A stretch of DNA of 64,000 nt from an uncultured Vibrio sp. (GTDB lineage Bacteria; Pseudomonadota; Gammaproteobacteria; Enterobacterales; Vibrionaceae), in NCBI GenBank assembly GCA_947504195.1, contig CANNGN010000001.1, positions 62,001-126,000 of the forward strand. The letters are read 5' to 3'. The position numbers and the translations under genes were made by a program. Numbering within the stretch: position 1 is the stretch's first letter; each line of letters starts with the position of its first letter. The notes beneath the pieces are model-generated. The model made no database searches. It saw only the letters and a program-made list of their open reading frames with translations, and was not told the DNA's origin. Below, one piece after another: positions 1-10,596 of the stretch.

Positions 1-33
1 ATTGGAAGCAGTGGCTGATTTTTCATTGATGAT

Positions 34-603
34 TTACTTTGAATCTCGTTCTAATGAGCGCTGGCGCAGAAGTTTTTGTTGCTGGAAGAGCGCAGCTTTG
101 ATTATTAGGTCTTGGTCAAGATCTCGAATTAAGACATATTTTACCGTTATTACATAACCTTGGTCAGTCGTTTCACACTCGGTAACTTCACCGTAGCAAT
201 ATATTGCAGCGGCTGGGTTTTCGAGAAACATTTTGGCCCGCAAAATAGTATGTGCGTCGAGTGGGTTGCGTGAATAATAACTGAATTGGCTTGCGCCGAA
301 TGAGCGAGTCTTAGTGCGATACTGTTGGTCGTCTTGTTGAGCTAACATGTAGGTGAGAAGCAGGTTGAGCTTACTGTTCTGAGTATCCAATAACTGAATA
401 ACGTGGCGAAAATCACTGTTACGTAGTTCGGTTTTCGCTGATTCATTCAGATGGTCTAATTGACTAAATTCATTTGCGACAATAAAGGGAGCAGGAATTT
501 CTGCTTCGAAAAGAATGGCATCAGGCAAGCTGAAATCACTCGCCATCGGTTCAACATTGACGGCAATAGCGTGGTGAACGGTAAAGTATTCTTGTTCGAT
601 CAT
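34..603 (-). CDS. plzB: PilZ-type c-di-GMP effector family protein (PlzB-like)
   Basis: A 189-residue soluble protein with no signal peptide or membrane segment. Its central part (LNLLLTYMLAQQ, then FGASQFSYYS..PL, then AAIYCYGEV) is the pattern of the Vibrio PilZ proteins found upstream of lolC, called PlzB in V. cholerae (name from memory). PilZ domains bind cyclic di-GMP through an RxxxR motif and a (D/N)xSxxG motif. Here RTKTR near residue 95-99 could serve as the first, but the second is degenerate (SFGASQFS), so ligand binding is uncertain. It is divergent from lolCDE with about 165 bp between the starts. Function is inferred from family and position only. Confidence 0.7.
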   Translation of the reverse strand: MIEQEYFTVHHAIAVNVEPMASDFSLPDAILFEAEIPAPFIVANEFSQLDHLNESAKTELRNSDFRHVIQLLDTQNSKLNLLLTYMLAQQDDQQYRTKTRSFGASQFSYYSRNPLDAHTILRAKMFLENPAAAIYCYGEVTECETTDQGYVITVKYVLIRDLDQDLIIKAALFQQQKLLRQRSLERDSK

Positions 604-769
604 GATGGGTTCCTTTATATATCGGAATATTGATTATCGTCATCGCTAGCAACATATCAAGGTATTGCTTCTTATTTAGGTGAATTAACAGCGTTTTAGC
701 AAATAAGGACTACAACCCTTGCGCGTTTGTCGTTAAAGTACAGCCAATTGATTTATCTTGGTTTGGTGT

Positions 770-1978
770 ATGTTTCATCCGATTTCTATTTTTATTGGTC
801 TTAGATATCTGCGCGGACGCTCTGGAGATCGATTCAGCCGTTTCGTCTCCTATATGTCAACAGCAGGAATCACTATTGGCGTTATGTCTCTAGTGACCGT
901 GTTATCGGTGATGAATGGTTTTGAGTCTCAGCTTAAATCTCGAATTTTGGGGGTTCTTCCTCAAGCGGTAGTCAGTCAAGTAGATAATAAAACCGCGATT
1001 GCGATATTACCAAGTTTTATTGAACACTTGCCAAATAGCCAGCCGGCTCAACCATTGGTTCGGAGTGAGGCCATCGTACAAAGCCCAACGGGACTAGGCG
1101 CTGGTATGCTATTGGGCGTCATTCCTTCAAATGATGAGCCTGTCGCACAATATATTGTCGCCGGTAATTATGCGGCACTGTCATCTCAGAAATACCAAAT
1201 TCTATTGGGTCACCGTTTGGCGCATACTCTTAATGTGACGGTCGGCGATAAGGTTCGCGTGATGGTGACTGAAGCCAGCGTAGTGACGCCTTTGGGGCGT
1301 GTTCCAAGCCAACGAAACTTTACGGTTGCTGGATTGTTTAACACAGGCTCAGATGTTGATGCGCAATTGATGATTACAAATATAGAAGATGCGCAAAAGC
1401 TGCTCCGGTATCGCTCCGAACAGATTTCAGGATGGCGTTTGTTTTTTGCAGACCCTTTCGATGTAGCCGAATTATCGAAGAGTGAGCGGATTCCTTCTGA
1501 TTGGGCTTGGCATGATTGGCGTGAACAGCGTGGTGAGCTATTTCAAGCAGTTCGTATGGAAAAAAACATGATGGGCTTAATGTTAAGTCTCATTGTCGCG
1601 ATTGCTGCATTTAATATTATCTCTGCGTTGATCATGGTTGTGATGGAAAAACAAGCGGAAGTGGCGATTTTAAAAACACAGGGTTTGTCGAATTACTCAA
1701 CCATGATGGTATTTGTGGTGCAAGGAGCAAGTAGTGGCGTTCTTGGTGCACTTGTTGGTGGTGGGGTTGGCGTTATTCTCGCGAGTAATTTAAATGCGCT
1801 TTTAGCCTTGTTAGGTGTAAACGTGGTCGCGACCGGTGGAGAACTGCCTGTGGTCATCTCTCTATCGCAAATCGTGGCAGTGGTGTTCTTTACCGTGTTA
1901 TTGAGTATTGTATCGACCCTTTATCCATCTTGGCGCGCCGCGTCCGTTAAACCTGCTGAGGCTTTAAGATATGAATAA
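770..1978 (+). CDS. lolC: LolC, lipoprotein-releasing ABC transporter permease
   Basis: Inner-membrane subunit of the LolCDE complex, which extracts outer-membrane lipoproteins from the inner membrane and hands them to LolA. The 402-residue protein has the family layout: one N-terminal membrane helix (about 20-45), a large periplasmic domain, and three C-terminal helices (about 265-295, 315-340, 365-390), with the FtsX/MacB-type segment [14 protein letters not shown] chose the ATG at 770 ([16 protein letters not shown]) because it matches the known LolC N-terminus; an in-frame TTG at 758 adds only four residues. The gene overlaps lolD by 8 bp, indicating translational coupling in a lolC-lolD-lolE operon. 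Confidence 0.96.
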   Translation: MFHPISIFIGLRYLRGRSGDRFSRFVSYMSTAGITIGVMSLVTVLSVMNGFESQLKSRILGVLPQAVVSQVDNKTAIAILPSFIEHLPNSQPAQPLVRSEAIVQSPTGLGAGMLLGVIPSNDEPVAQYIVAGNYAALSSQKYQILLGHRLAHTLNVTVGDKVRVMVTEASVVTPLGRVPSQRNFTVAGLFNTGSDVDAQLMITNIEDAQKLLRYRSEQISGWRLFFADPFDVAELSKSERIPSDWAWHDWREQRGELFQAVRMEKNMMGLMLSLIVAIAAFNIISALIMVVMEKQAEVAILKTQGLSNYSTMMVFVVQGASSGVLGALVGGGVGVILASNLNALLALLGVNVVATGGELPVVISLSQIVAVVFFTVLLSIVSTLYPSWRAASVKPAEALRYE

Positions 1979-2642
1979 CCTTCTTACATGTCGGAACATC
2001 ACTAAGATTTACCAAGATGGTGATGTCGCAACACCGGTTTTACAAGGCGTAAACTTCTCACTAGAACAAGGAGAGTTAGCGGCCATTGTCGGGGCATCAG
2101 GTTCTGGAAAAAGTACGCTATTGCATGTGCTCGGTGCATTAGACACGCCAACTTATGGTGACGTGGAAGTATTAGGGCAGTCATTGGCCGATTTAAGTCA
2201 GAATCAACAAGCTAAGTTTCGTAATCAAAATGTCGGCTTTATTTATCAGTTTCACCATTTGTTAGCAGACTTTACTGCATTGGAAAATGTTGCGATGCCA
2301 CTTTTAATCGGCGGGATGAAAGTCAGTCAAGCTCAGGCAGAGGCAAAACAGATACTAGATCGAGTGGGCTTATCACATCGTGATGCTCATAGACCGAGTG
2401 AGCTCTCAGGTGGAGAACGTCAACGTGTTGCGATTGCACGCGCTTTGATTAATCGTCCTGCGTTAGTGTTGGCAGATGAACCTACGGGTAATTTAGATCA
2501 CACTACTGCGCTCTCCATTTATGATTTGATGTGTGAGCTAAATCATGAATCACAGACTGCTTTTTTGGTGGTAACTCATGATCGCGACTTGGCAATCAAA
2601 ATGGGACGTCAATTCTCTATGAAAGATGGGATGCTGGTTTAA
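1971..2642 (+). CDS. lolD: LolD, lipoprotein-releasing ABC transporter ATPase
   Basis: ATP-hydrolysing subunit that powers lipoprotein release by LolCE. The 223 residues carry Walker A GASGSGKS near residue 41, the signature LSGGERQR and Walker [12 protein letters not shown], followed by the switch histidine in VVTHD. Length is that of the MacB/LolD ATPase group. It starts inside the last codons of lolC and ends two bases before lolE, so the three genes are one transcription unit. Assignment as LolD rather than MacB rests on the flanking lolC and lolE. Confidence 0.96.
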   Translation: MNNLLTCRNITKIYQDGDVATPVLQGVNFSLEQGELAAIVGASGSGKSTLLHVLGALDTPTYGDVEVLGQSLADLSQNQQAKFRNQNVGFIYQFHHLLADFTALENVAMPLLIGGMKVSQAQAEAKQILDRVGLSHRDAHRPSELSGGERQRVAIARALINRPALVLADEPTGNLDHTTALSIYDLMCELNHESQTAFLVVTHDRDLAIKMGRQFSMKDGMLV

Positions 2643-2644
2643 TT

Positions 2645-3886
2645 ATGGGATCGTTATCGCTTTGGATTGGTCAACGTTTTAGTCGTTCAAAGAAACGCAA
2701 TAAACTGGTGTCGTTTATCTCGGTATCGTCGACATTAGGGATCGCGTTTGGTGTTGCTGTGATCATTGTGGGATTGTCTGCAATGAATGGCTTTGAACAG
2801 GAGCTACAAAAGCGAGTATTGTCAGTTATCCCTCATGGAGAATTTGAAGCGGTCGATGACCCGATTACAAATTGGTCATCCATTCAAACTCAATTAGCTT
2901 CGGAACCTCATATTGAGGCTGCGGCGCCTTATGTTCGATTTACTGGGCTTGCAGAAAAAGGCGCGAAACTCAAAGCCGTGGTGGTGCGAGGCGTCGATTT
3001 AACCCAAGAGCAGAGAGTCTCTGATTTGTTCTCGTTTATTGATGAAGGCACTCTGTCTGATGTTACTCCAGGTCAAAATGAAATTATTCTTGGTAAAGGG
3101 TTAGCGCGTTATTTAGGCGTTGAGAAAGGAGAATATCTCACCTTATTAGTTCCGCCAGACAATAAGGAGAAGTCACTAAAGTCACCCCAGAGAATTCGGC
3201 TTAAAGTGACGGCACTTTTTACACTGAACGGACAGATAGATCACAATATGGCGATTATACCTCTCACCGATGCTCAGCATTATCTTCGATTAGGAGAGAG
3301 TGTTCATGGCATGTCGGTTCGAGTTGATGATGTCTTTAATGCGTTAAATATCGTTCGAGAATCGGGAAACAAGCTCAATGTTTTTGTGTACTTGCGAAGC
3401 TGGGAAAATCAATACGGCTATTTGTATCGAGATATTCAATTGGTGAGAATTATACTGTATTTGGTCATGGTTCTGGTTATCGGTGTGGCAAGTTTTAATA
3501 TCGTCTCAACGTTAATGATGGCCGTTAAAGATCGATCTTCGGATATCGCTATACTTCGAACCATGGGCGCAAGTGACGGCATGATTAAGCGAATTTTTGT
3601 GTGGCAAGGTGTATGGTCTGGTGTGACTGGCAGTGTGTTGGGAACAGCCTTTGGGGTTGCCTTAGCAGTCAATTTAACTCGGATTATTCGCGGTGTTGAA
3701 CAGTTGACTGGGTATACGTTTTTATCTGGTGATATCTATTTTGTCGATTTTTTGCCATCAAAAGTCGAGTTGGTTGATGTGGCCGTGGTTTCTGTTACCG
3801 CGATTCTACTTAGTTTATTTGCGACCTGGTACCCAGCCAAGCGAGCAAGTGCGCTGCAACCTGCCGCTGTATTGTCAGCTAAATAA
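2645..3886 (+). CDS. lolE: LolE, lipoprotein-releasing ABC transporter permease
   Basis: Second permease of LolCDE, 413 residues, with the same topology as LolC: an N-terminal helix around residues 28-50 (GIAFGVAVIIVGLSAMNGFE), a periplasmic domain, and three C-terminal helices from about residue 265 including ASFNIVSTLMM. It differs enough from the first permease that this is the two-permease LolC/LolE arrangement, not the single LolF type. The ATG lies two bases after the lolD stop. A strong hairpin follows about 60 bp downstream. Confidence 0.95.
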   Translation: MGSLSLWIGQRFSRSKKRNKLVSFISVSSTLGIAFGVAVIIVGLSAMNGFEQELQKRVLSVIPHGEFEAVDDPITNWSSIQTQLASEPHIEAAAPYVRFTGLAEKGAKLKAVVVRGVDLTQEQRVSDLFSFIDEGTLSDVTPGQNEIILGKGLARYLGVEKGEYLTLLVPPDNKEKSLKSPQRIRLKVTALFTLNGQIDHNMAIIPLTDAQHYLRLGESVHGMSVRVDDVFNALNIVRESGNKLNVFVYLRSWENQYGYLYRDIQLVRIILYLVMVLVIGVASFNIVSTLMMAVKDRSSDIAILRTMGASDGMIKRIFVWQGVWSGVTGSVLGTAFGVALAVNLTRIIRGVEQLTGYTFLSGDIYFVDFLPSKVELVDVAVVSVTAILLSLFATWYPAKRASALQPAAVLSAK

Positions 3887-3944
3887 GTCAGCTAAATAAT
3901 CCAATTTCTCGTACAACCTCTCTATTTGGTCTGAAATAGAAATA

Positions 3945-3973
3945 ACAATGGGCGCACTTTGTGCGCCCATTGT
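3945..3973. terminator. Hairpin between convergent lolE and DUF2062 gene
   Basis: A perfect 13-bp stem (ACAATGGGCGCAC and its complement) with a TTT loop sits between two converging genes. Neither side has a long T tract, so its strength as an intrinsic terminator is uncertain, but position and stability suggest bidirectional termination. Confidence 0.65.
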
Positions 3974-4015
3974 CGTATAACGAATCTATCATTCTGTTTC
4001 AAGCGTGGTTTTCAT

Positions 4016-4525
4016 TTACCTTGAACGACGCTTCTGCCAACTGCGAACCACTGAATATCGCCATAGCCAATGAATTGAAAAGTACCCAACAAGAGCACTG
4101 ATTAAGCCACACAATATGCAGCCAATGATAAGTGGGGGGCCAATGGTCAGCATCTGATGAGATATAAATTCCCAGTTAGCTTCAAAGTGAATATGCAGTG
4201 GAGGTTTGTGCATGACCCAACTGCCTACTTTATACGCCCCATAAAACATTACGGGCATGGTGACAGGATTACTTATCCACACTAATGCGATGGAGAGTGG
4301 CAGGTTAACACCAATAGCTATGGCTGTACCTGCAGCGAACAACATCTGTGTAGGCAGTGGAATGAACGCAATAAAAAGCCCGACAGCAAAAGCACCCGCA
4401 GCAGAACGTCGGTTTAAGCACCATAAATTGGGGTTATAAAGCACGCTACCAAACACGCTCAAAACCTTCTGGCGTTGAATCGCCTCTCGGTTTGGCATGT
4501 AGCGTTTAATCCACTTTTTAGGCAT
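4016..4525 (-). CDS. DUF2062 family membrane protein
   Basis: A 169-residue protein with the DUF2062 pattern: a short cytoplasmic N-terminus (MPKKWIKRYMPNREAIQ), the segment LWCLNRRSAAGAFAVGLFIAFIPLPTQML, and two further hydrophobic stretches (about 75-105 and 130-160). Family members are small inner-membrane proteins of unknown biochemical role, often beside comEC or lipid A genes. It is transcribed away from comEC, with only seven bases between the two start codons. No specific function can be assigned. Confidence 0.85.
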   Translation of the reverse strand: MPKKWIKRYMPNREAIQRQKVLSVFGSVLYNPNLWCLNRRSAAGAFAVGLFIAFIPLPTQMLFAAGTAIAIGVNLPLSIALVWISNPVTMPVMFYGAYKVGSWVMHKPPLHIHFEANWEFISHQMLTIGPPLIIGCILCGLISALVGYFSIHWLWRYSVVRSWQKRRSR

Positions 4526-4532
4526 AACTACT

Positions 4533-6803
4533 ATGATTCTCTTAATGAACTACTGGCAACTGGGTTCGTTTTGCCTAATCCTAATTTCGTTACCATATTG
4601 GCCTATGGTTCCTGAGTTATTCTGGTGTGGTTTGTTTGTCATTTACTACTTAATTTTATTTAAAAGGCAGTCTTATCAAGTCATTAAGTATAGCTTGGGT
4701 ATATCAATGGGACTGCTTTGGGGCGTGATGTTTGCAAACATAACACTAGAACAATCTGAAACGCTCTATAAATCTGATACGAATACTAGCATAAAGATCA
4801 GGGCTGAAAGTGATTTTGCACAAAATAATTTTGGTTTTAGTGGTCGAGTTCAAATCACTTCAGTTAATGGGCAAGCCCTCGAATGGTATCGTCAACCACG
4901 AGTTCAATTATATAGCCCTATAATGTTACAGCATGGTGATGAAGGGCAATTTGACGCTAGGATAAAGCCCATTTTTGGCTTATTGAATGAAGCGGGCAGT
5001 GACAGCGAACGCTATTATTTTGGTCAAGCAATTCTTGGTAAGGCGTATGTTGATAAGCGTATACCTTATTACATCATCGAGCATATGTCGTGGCGGAAAC
5101 AATTTAAACAACTGGTTAGCCTACGTGTTGAGCCACTGGCTCATTCAGCCATAATCTTGGCGTTATCATTTGCCGATCGCTCCGGTATCGATAGTCAACA
5201 ATGGGCGTGGTTGAAATCGAGTGGCTTGTCTCATCTTGTCGCGATTTCAGGGCTCCATATTAGTATTGCATTTGGACTTGGCTATGGTGTCATACTTATG
5301 CTGTCACGTGTGATTCAGCGAGGCTATTGGGCAGCTTTGCCAGCGGGTGTCATGTTAGCGACGAGCTATAGTTGGTTGGCGGATTTCACTTTGCCTACTC
5401 AGCGAGCGCTGACGATGTTGTTTATCTATGTCGTGATTTCAAAACTGTCTGTGCAGTTAAGTTACGTTCAAAAAATGCTTTGGGTACTTACCATCGTACT
5501 TCTTGTGAACCCTCTGGCGACAGTGAACAGCAGTTTTTGGCTTTCATTTTGCGCCGTATCAGCTGTGATTTATGTCATGACCGCTACTACTCATACTCAT
5601 GGGTTGAAAGCATGGGTAAAAGGGCATTTATGGGTATCGCTAGCGATGTTGCCACTCAGTGCGATTATGTTTGGCGGGATCAGTGTTGTTTCGCCATTCT
5701 ACAATATGGTGTTTATTCCTTGGTTTAGTGTCGTTGTTGTTCCACTGTTATTTTTGGCACTCCTAGTTACGGGACTAGGCGTGCTTGGGGACCATCTGGT
5801 ATGGACGCTAGTTGATTATTCTCTCGCACCACTGAGTTATCTTTTACCGTATTCCAATAATGCCTGGCTTGCTTTGTCTCAGAATGAGGTTTGGTTAGTG
5901 AGTTGTAGCGTATTTGTACTAGCGCTCAGACCAATATTAGGTGGTCAGTGGCTGATGCTTGTCCTACTCATCTTTTCGTCAGAATTTTATCGCCAAAGCC
6001 GACACGACTGGCGAATCGATTTGCTGGATGTGGGGCAGGGATTAGCAGTACTTATTGAACAAGATGGGCATTATCTACTTTATGATACGGGGTCTGGATG
6101 GAATGACAGTAGCATGGTGGATTTAGTGATAACGCCCGTCTTAGAGAAGCGTGGTGTTGATCAGTTAGATATTTTGGTGCTGAGTCATCTCGATAATGAT
6201 CATGCTGGTGGTCGTTGGCAAGTCGAACAACGTTGGCGTCCTAGACGGCGTATTGCGTCTGCAAATCTCGCTGGCTATTCAACTTGCATTCAGGGGCAGA
6301 AATGGCAGTGGCAACGACTGGACATTGAAGTCCTGTGGCCGCCAAAAACGCCAATGAATTCGAGAAATGAATTCTCATGCGTATTAAAAATATCAGGCCA
6401 AAATGGCATCCACTCTGTCCTATTGACCGGAGATATTGGCGTGATGTCTGAATGGTTATTGGTGAAGCAGCTTGATGATGCTCAATGGGATTTGATGAGT
6501 GATATCATTGTAGTTCCACATCATGGCAGTGCGACTTCGTCATCATCTCAATTCATCCAAATGGTCCAACCTTCACTTGCTCTTGCAGGGTTAGCCAAAG
6601 GGAATCGTTGGAATTTTCCAAATTCTAAAGTAAAACAGCGATATACCGAGTCTGGTGCTCGTTGGTTAGACAGTGGGGATGCTGGGCAAGTGAGTGTAAG
6701 GTTTAACAAAGATGATTTTGTTGTTAGGTATCAAAGAAGTCGAGATTCCGTGTTCCACTATCAGTCGTGGTATAGGCAGATGCTACGTAAACAGGTAGAA
6801 TGA
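4533..6803 (+). CDS. comEC: ComEC/Rec2 DNA internalization channel protein
   Basis: Inner-membrane channel that passes single-stranded DNA into the cytoplasm during natural transformation. In the 756 residues: hydrophobic N-terminal helices, an extracytoplasmic domain (about 70-190), the competence membrane domain with LSHLVAISGLHISIAFGLG, and a C-terminal metallo-beta-lactamase-like domain from about residue 495 (DVGQGLAVLIEQDGHYLLYDTG, LSHLDNDHAGG, PHHGS). The metal-binding HxDxDH-type motif is kept. ATG at 4533 gives the longest form; the ATG at 4545 is an equally plausible start. It precedes msbA by 36 bp, as in many gammaproteobacteria. Confidence 0.93.
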   Translation: MILLMNYWQLGSFCLILISLPYWPMVPELFWCGLFVIYYLILFKRQSYQVIKYSLGISMGLLWGVMFANITLEQSETLYKSDTNTSIKIRAESDFAQNNFGFSGRVQITSVNGQALEWYRQPRVQLYSPIMLQHGDEGQFDARIKPIFGLLNEAGSDSERYYFGQAILGKAYVDKRIPYYIIEHMSWRKQFKQLVSLRVEPLAHSAIILALSFADRSGIDSQQWAWLKSSGLSHLVAISGLHISIAFGLGYGVILMLSRVIQRGYWAALPAGVMLATSYSWLADFTLPTQRALTMLFIYVVISKLSVQLSYVQKMLWVLTIVLLVNPLATVNSSFWLSFCAVSAVIYVMTATTHTHGLKAWVKGHLWVSLAMLPLSAIMFGGISVVSPFYNMVFIPWFSVVVVPLLFLALLVTGLGVLGDHLVWTLVDYSLAPLSYLLPYSNNAWLALSQNEVWLVSCSVFVLALRPILGGQWLMLVLLIFSSEFYRQSRHDWRIDLLDVGQGLAVLIEQDGHYLLYDTGSGWNDSSMVDLVITPVLEKRGVDQLDILVLSHLDNDHAGGRWQVEQRWRPRRRIASANLAGYSTCIQGQKWQWQRLDIEVLWPPKTPMNSRNEFSCVLKISGQNGIHSVLLTGDIGVMSEWLLVKQLDDAQWDLMSDIIVVPHHGSATSSSSQFIQMVQPSLALAGLAKGNRWNFPNSKVKQRYTESGARWLDSGDAGQVSVRFNKDDFVVRYQRSRDSVFHYQSWYRQMLRKQVE

Positions 6804-6839
6804 CCTCGTTAATTCTTAATAAAATTCAATTGGTTTTGT

Positions 6840-8588
6840 ATGTCACTCGATAAAGATGAAGCAACATGGGTAACCTTTAAGCGTCTTTGGACCTATATCC
6901 GCGATTATAAAATTGGACTCATTGTCGCAAGCATTGCGCTTGTTCTCAACGCAGTTACCGATACCTACATGATTTCATTACTTAAACCACTATTAGATGA
7001 AGGGTTTGGTACGGTAGAATCTGATTTTCTCACTACCCTTCCATTTATTGTTTTTGGTGTCATGTTGCTCCGCAGCGTAAGTGGTTTTGTGTCGACTTAT
7101 TGTTTGAGTTGGGTATCAGGGAATGTCGTCATGACGATGCGTCGAATGGTATTTAACCAATTTATGCACATGCCAGTCAGTTATTTAGACCAACAATCTG
7201 CTGGTAAGTTATTATCTCGAATTACTTACGATTCTGAGCAAGTCGCCACCGCTACAAGCCGTGCGTTAGTCAATATGGTGAGAGAGTCAGCCAGTATTAT
7301 TGGCCTACTTGTACTGATGTTCTGGAATAGCTGGCAATTGTCTTTGGTGCTTGTTGTGATAGTGCCGCTTGTGGCTTGGTCAGTGTCTTTCGTTTCAAAG
7401 CGTTTTCGCCGTATTTCAAAGAATATGCAAAATACGATGGGAGAAGTAACGTCTTCTGCTGAACAGATGCTTAAGGGCCATAAAGTCGTGTTGAGTTATG
7501 GTGGACACGATGTTGAGCGTGAACGGTTCGACAAAATTAGTAATCAAATGCGTCAGCAGTCGATGAAATTAGCTACAGCTCAAGCCATCGCTAACCCAGT
7601 GATTCAAATGATTGCATCTATCGCTTTACTGGTTGTCTTATTTTTAGCGAGTATGGAGGAATTCAGAGCAAATTTGACTCCAGGGACATTCACCGTCGTT
7701 TTTTCTGCAATGTTTGCACTACGTAAGCCAATCAACTCGTTGACCAACGTCATGGCCCCTTTTCAACGAGGAATGGCAGCGAGCCAAACTTTGTTTAGTA
7801 TTATTGATTCTGACCGCGAAAAAGATGAAGGTGATCATGACGTAAAACGTGTCTCTGGTGATATCGAAGTCAATGACGTGACGTTTACTTACGAAGGTAA
7901 AGAAGAAGCGGCACTTTCATCACTTTCCTTTACTTTACCTAAGGGAAAAACCTTGGCGTTGGTTGGACGATCAGGTTCGGGAAAAAGTACGATTGCTAAC
8001 CTTATGACACGTTTTTATAACGTTGACTCTGGACAAATTTTGTTGGATGGCACTGATATTCGCGATTATAAATTGGCCAACCTAAGATCTCAATTTGCGA
8101 TTGTGTCGCAAAATGTCCACCTGTTTAACGATACGATTGCGAATAATATTGCTTACGCAGCAACGGAAAAATACAGCCGAGAAGATATCGAATCCGCAGC
8201 TCGACAAGCACACTGTATGGAGTTTGTGAGTGAACTTCCAGACGGCTTGGATACCATTATCGGTGAAAATGGTGCTTCATTGTCCGGTGGTCAGCGTCAA
8301 CGTTTGGCGATTGCCAGAGCCTTGTTGCGTGATACTCCAGTATTGATTCTCGATGAAGCCACGTCAGCCCTTGATACTGAATCTGAAAGAGCGATTCAAG
8401 CTGCGCTAAATACATTGCAACAAGATAAAACCGTATTGGTGATCGCCCATCGCCTATCAACCATTGAAGATGCTGATGAGATTTTGGTGATTGATCAAGG
8501 AAACGTAATTGAGCGTGGGAATCATAAATCATTGATTGATCAAGGTGGAGCATATGCTCAACTTCATCGCGTCCAAGTCAGTGAGTAA
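6840..8588 (+). CDS. msbA: MsbA, lipid A export ATP-binding/permease
   Basis: Homodimeric ABC exporter that flips core-lipid A across the inner membrane. The 582 residues are the usual MsbA length: six transmembrane helices in the first ~320 residues, then a nucleotide-binding domain with Walker [10 protein letters not shown] near 376-384, signature LSGGQRQR and Walker [11 protein letters not shown]. It is followed after five bases by lpxK, the classic msbA-lpxK pair, so the operon makes and exports lipid A. Confidence 0.96.
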   Translation: MSLDKDEATWVTFKRLWTYIRDYKIGLIVASIALVLNAVTDTYMISLLKPLLDEGFGTVESDFLTTLPFIVFGVMLLRSVSGFVSTYCLSWVSGNVVMTMRRMVFNQFMHMPVSYLDQQSAGKLLSRITYDSEQVATATSRALVNMVRESASIIGLLVLMFWNSWQLSLVLVVIVPLVAWSVSFVSKRFRRISKNMQNTMGEVTSSAEQMLKGHKVVLSYGGHDVERERFDKISNQMRQQSMKLATAQAIANPVIQMIASIALLVVLFLASMEEFRANLTPGTFTVVFSAMFALRKPINSLTNVMAPFQRGMAASQTLFSIIDSDREKDEGDHDVKRVSGDIEVNDVTFTYEGKEEAALSSLSFTLPKGKTLALVGRSGSGKSTIANLMTRFYNVDSGQILLDGTDIRDYKLANLRSQFAIVSQNVHLFNDTIANNIAYAATEKYSREDIESAARQAHCMEFVSELPDGLDTIIGENGASLSGGQRQRLAIARALLRDTPVLILDEATSALDTESERAIQAALNTLQQDKTVLVIAHRLSTIEDADEILVIDQGNVIERGNHKSLIDQGGAYAQLHRVQVSE

Positions 8589-8593
8589 TCGTT

Positions 8594-9601
8594 GTGATCG
8601 ATAAACTGTGGTTCTCTAACCATTGGCTTTCGCATTTACTGTGGCCTCTATTGTGGCCGCTCAGCCTTGTATTTAAGTGGGTGAGTACAAAACGAAAAGC
8701 GGCCTTTGTTAACGGCTCGCGAGAAAGTTATCGTGCACCCATTGCTATCGTTGTCGTTGGTAACGTTACGGCTGGTGGAAATGGCAAAACACCAATTGTC
8801 ATTTGGTTGGTTGAGCAACTGCAAGCACTGGGGCATAAACCTGGTGTCGTTTCTCGTGGCTATGGTGGCAAGTCTAATGATTACCCTTTGATCGTTGATG
8901 ATGATAGGGAAGCCTCCCAATGTGGTGATGAACCGAAACTAATCCAACAGAGAACGGGAGCACTGGTTGCTGTGAGTCCTGTCCGAAGTGATGCCGTAAA
9001 AGCGCTCTTATCTCAAGGTGTTGATGTCATTATTGCTGATGATGGTTTGCAGCATTATGCGTTACAGCGTGATGTTGAAATTATTGTGGTTGACGGCGTG
9101 CGACGCTTTGGAAACGAGAAATTAATACCGCTGGGACCGCTACGCGAGCCCGTTAGTCGATGTGATGATGTCGACTTTGTGATTAATAATGGTGGAAAGG
9201 TGCAGGGCTGTGAGATGCCCATGACATTACAGCCTAATCTTGCAAAAAACTTAGTCACAGGTGAAACCAAATCGGTTTCTCAATTAGGTTCGCTTGTCGC
9301 ATTCGCGGGTATTGGTCATCCACCTCGATTTTTCAGAACATTAATAGATTTAGGTGCTGAGTTAAGTTTAACCAAAGGGTTTAGTGATCATAAGACATTT
9401 GACCCACAGGAACTTGAACAACTGAGCCAAGCTGGAGACAACTTGATTATGACAGAGAAAGATGCGGTTAAGTGTCGCTCATATGCTCAAGATAATTGGT
9501 GGTATTTACCGGTCTCAGCTCAATTTGATAGAAACGATCAAAAAATTATAATTCAACGTATTCAAGAGGTTATTGAACAATATGGATCATCGTCTGCTTG
9601 A
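8594..9601 (+). CDS. lpxK: LpxK, tetraacyldisaccharide 4'-kinase
   Basis: Membrane-associated kinase that adds the 4'-phosphate to the tetraacyldisaccharide lipid A precursor. The 335 residues include an N-terminal hydrophobic segment (about 12-30), the P-loop [12 protein letters not shown] near 56-67, and the catalytic-region segment [17 protein letters not shown]. The start is a GTG ([10 protein letters not shown]), supported by alignment of the N-terminus with other LpxK proteins and by the five-base gap after msbA. Its last 20 bases overlap ycaR. Confidence 0.95.
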   Translation: MIDKLWFSNHWLSHLLWPLLWPLSLVFKWVSTKRKAAFVNGSRESYRAPIAIVVVGNVTAGGNGKTPIVIWLVEQLQALGHKPGVVSRGYGGKSNDYPLIVDDDREASQCGDEPKLIQQRTGALVAVSPVRSDAVKALLSQGVDVIIADDGLQHYALQRDVEIIVVDGVRRFGNEKLIPLGPLREPVSRCDDVDFVINNGGKVQGCEMPMTLQPNLAKNLVTGETKSVSQLGSLVAFAGIGHPPRFFRTLIDLGAELSLTKGFSDHKTFDPQELEQLSQAGDNLIMTEKDAVKCRSYAQDNWWYLPVSAQFDRNDQKIIIQRIQEVIEQYGSSSA

Positions 9602-9761
9602 GATTGTGGCATGCCCAATTTGTAAAGGGAAATTGGTTTTTGATAAAGAAAATCAAGAGCTTATATGTAAGTTAGATAGGCTTGCTTATCCAATTAAAGA
9701 AGGGATTCCTGTTTTAATTGAGGCAGAAGCAAGAGTTATGGAAATGGATGAAAGGCGCTAA
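9582..9761 (+). CDS. ycaR: YcaR, Trm112-like small protein
   Basis: A 59-residue protein starting [18 protein letters not shown], with the CPIC zinc-knuckle-like motif and the [12 protein letters not shown] segment of the UPF0434/Trm112 family. Homologues sit between lpxK and kdsB in most enterics and vibrios; the molecular role there is not established. I use the ATG at 9582, inside the end of lpxK; an in-frame TTG three codons upstream is unlikely. It ends four bases before kdsB. Confidence 0.92.
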   Translation: MDHRLLEIVACPICKGKLVFDKENQELICKLDRLAYPIKEGIPVLIEAEARVMEMDERR

Positions 9762-9765
9762 TCTG

Positions 9766-10521
9766 ATGTCATTTACTGTCGTTATCCCAGCTCGCTATCA
9801 ATCGAGCCGCTTGCCCGGAAAGCCGTTAGCAGGTATTGCTGGAAAACCGATGATTCAGTGGGTTTATGAGCAATCAGTGAAATCAGGGGCTTCGCTAGTC
9901 GTTGTGGCTACTGACGATCAACGTATTGCCGATGCTGTAGAGCAATTTGGTGGTACCGTTTGTATGACAGCGAATACTCATGAGTCGGGTACAGAGCGTT
10001 TAGCCGAAGTGGTGCAAAAATTGGGTATTGCCGACGATCATATCATTGTGAACGTTCAAGGTGATGAGCCTCTTATTCCACCATCTGTAATTACTCAAGT
10101 CGCTAATAACTTGTCAAACTCTATCGCGCCGATGGCGACATTAGCGGTGGAAATTGAAGATGAAGACGAAGCATTTAACCCGAATGCGGTCAAAGTACTG
10201 ACGGATAAAGAGGGTTACGCGTTGTATTTTAGCCGTGCGACTATTCCTTGGGATCGCGATGGGTTTGCGCAAAGTAAGACATTACGGTACCCATTACGCA
10301 GACATATTGGCATTTATGCATACCGTGCAGGTTTTATTAATACGTATATTCATTGGCAGCCTAGTGAACTGGAGAAAATAGAAAGTTTAGAGCAGCTTCG
10401 TGTGCTTTGGTATGGTGAAAAAATCCATGTTGCGGTAGCCAACGAAACACCACCTCCAGGCGTAGATACTGCTGAAGACTTAGAACTGGTTCGACAAACC
10501 GTCATCGAAAATCAATCGTAA
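9766..10521 (+). CDS. kdsB: KdsB, CMP-KDO synthetase
   Basis: Activates 3-deoxy-D-manno-octulosonate with CTP to give CMP-KDO for the inner core of lipopolysaccharide. The 251-residue cytoplasmic protein starts [21 protein letters not shown], the conserved nucleotide-binding N-terminus, and keeps VNVQGDEPL and the YAYRAGF region. The ATG at 9766 was chosen by this match; upstream in-frame codons lie inside ycaR. Last gene of the msbA-lpxK-ycaR-kdsB cluster, followed by a terminator. Confidence 0.96.
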   Translation: MSFTVVIPARYQSSRLPGKPLAGIAGKPMIQWVYEQSVKSGASLVVVATDDQRIADAVEQFGGTVCMTANTHESGTERLAEVVQKLGIADDHIIVNVQGDEPLIPPSVITQVANNLSNSIAPMATLAVEIEDEDEAFNPNAVKVLTDKEGYALYFSRATIPWDRDGFAQSKTLRYPLRRHIGIYAYRAGFINTYIHWQPSELEKIESLEQLRVLWYGEKIHVAVANETPPPGVDTAEDLELVRQTVIENQS

Positions 10522-10525
10522 AAAA

Positions 10526-10558
10526 ATCGGATAGTGAGAAAAACACTATCCGATATTT
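10526..10558. terminator. Bidirectional terminator, kdsB / spoVR-family gene
   Basis: An 11-bp stem (ATCGGATAGTG and complement) with a 7-base loop, followed by ATTTTG on the plus strand and by six Ts when read on the minus strand. It lies between the converging genes and probably serves both. Confidence 0.8.
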
Positions 10559-10596
10559 TGCGTACTAAGCTTTCACTACACCGCTATTATCGATGC

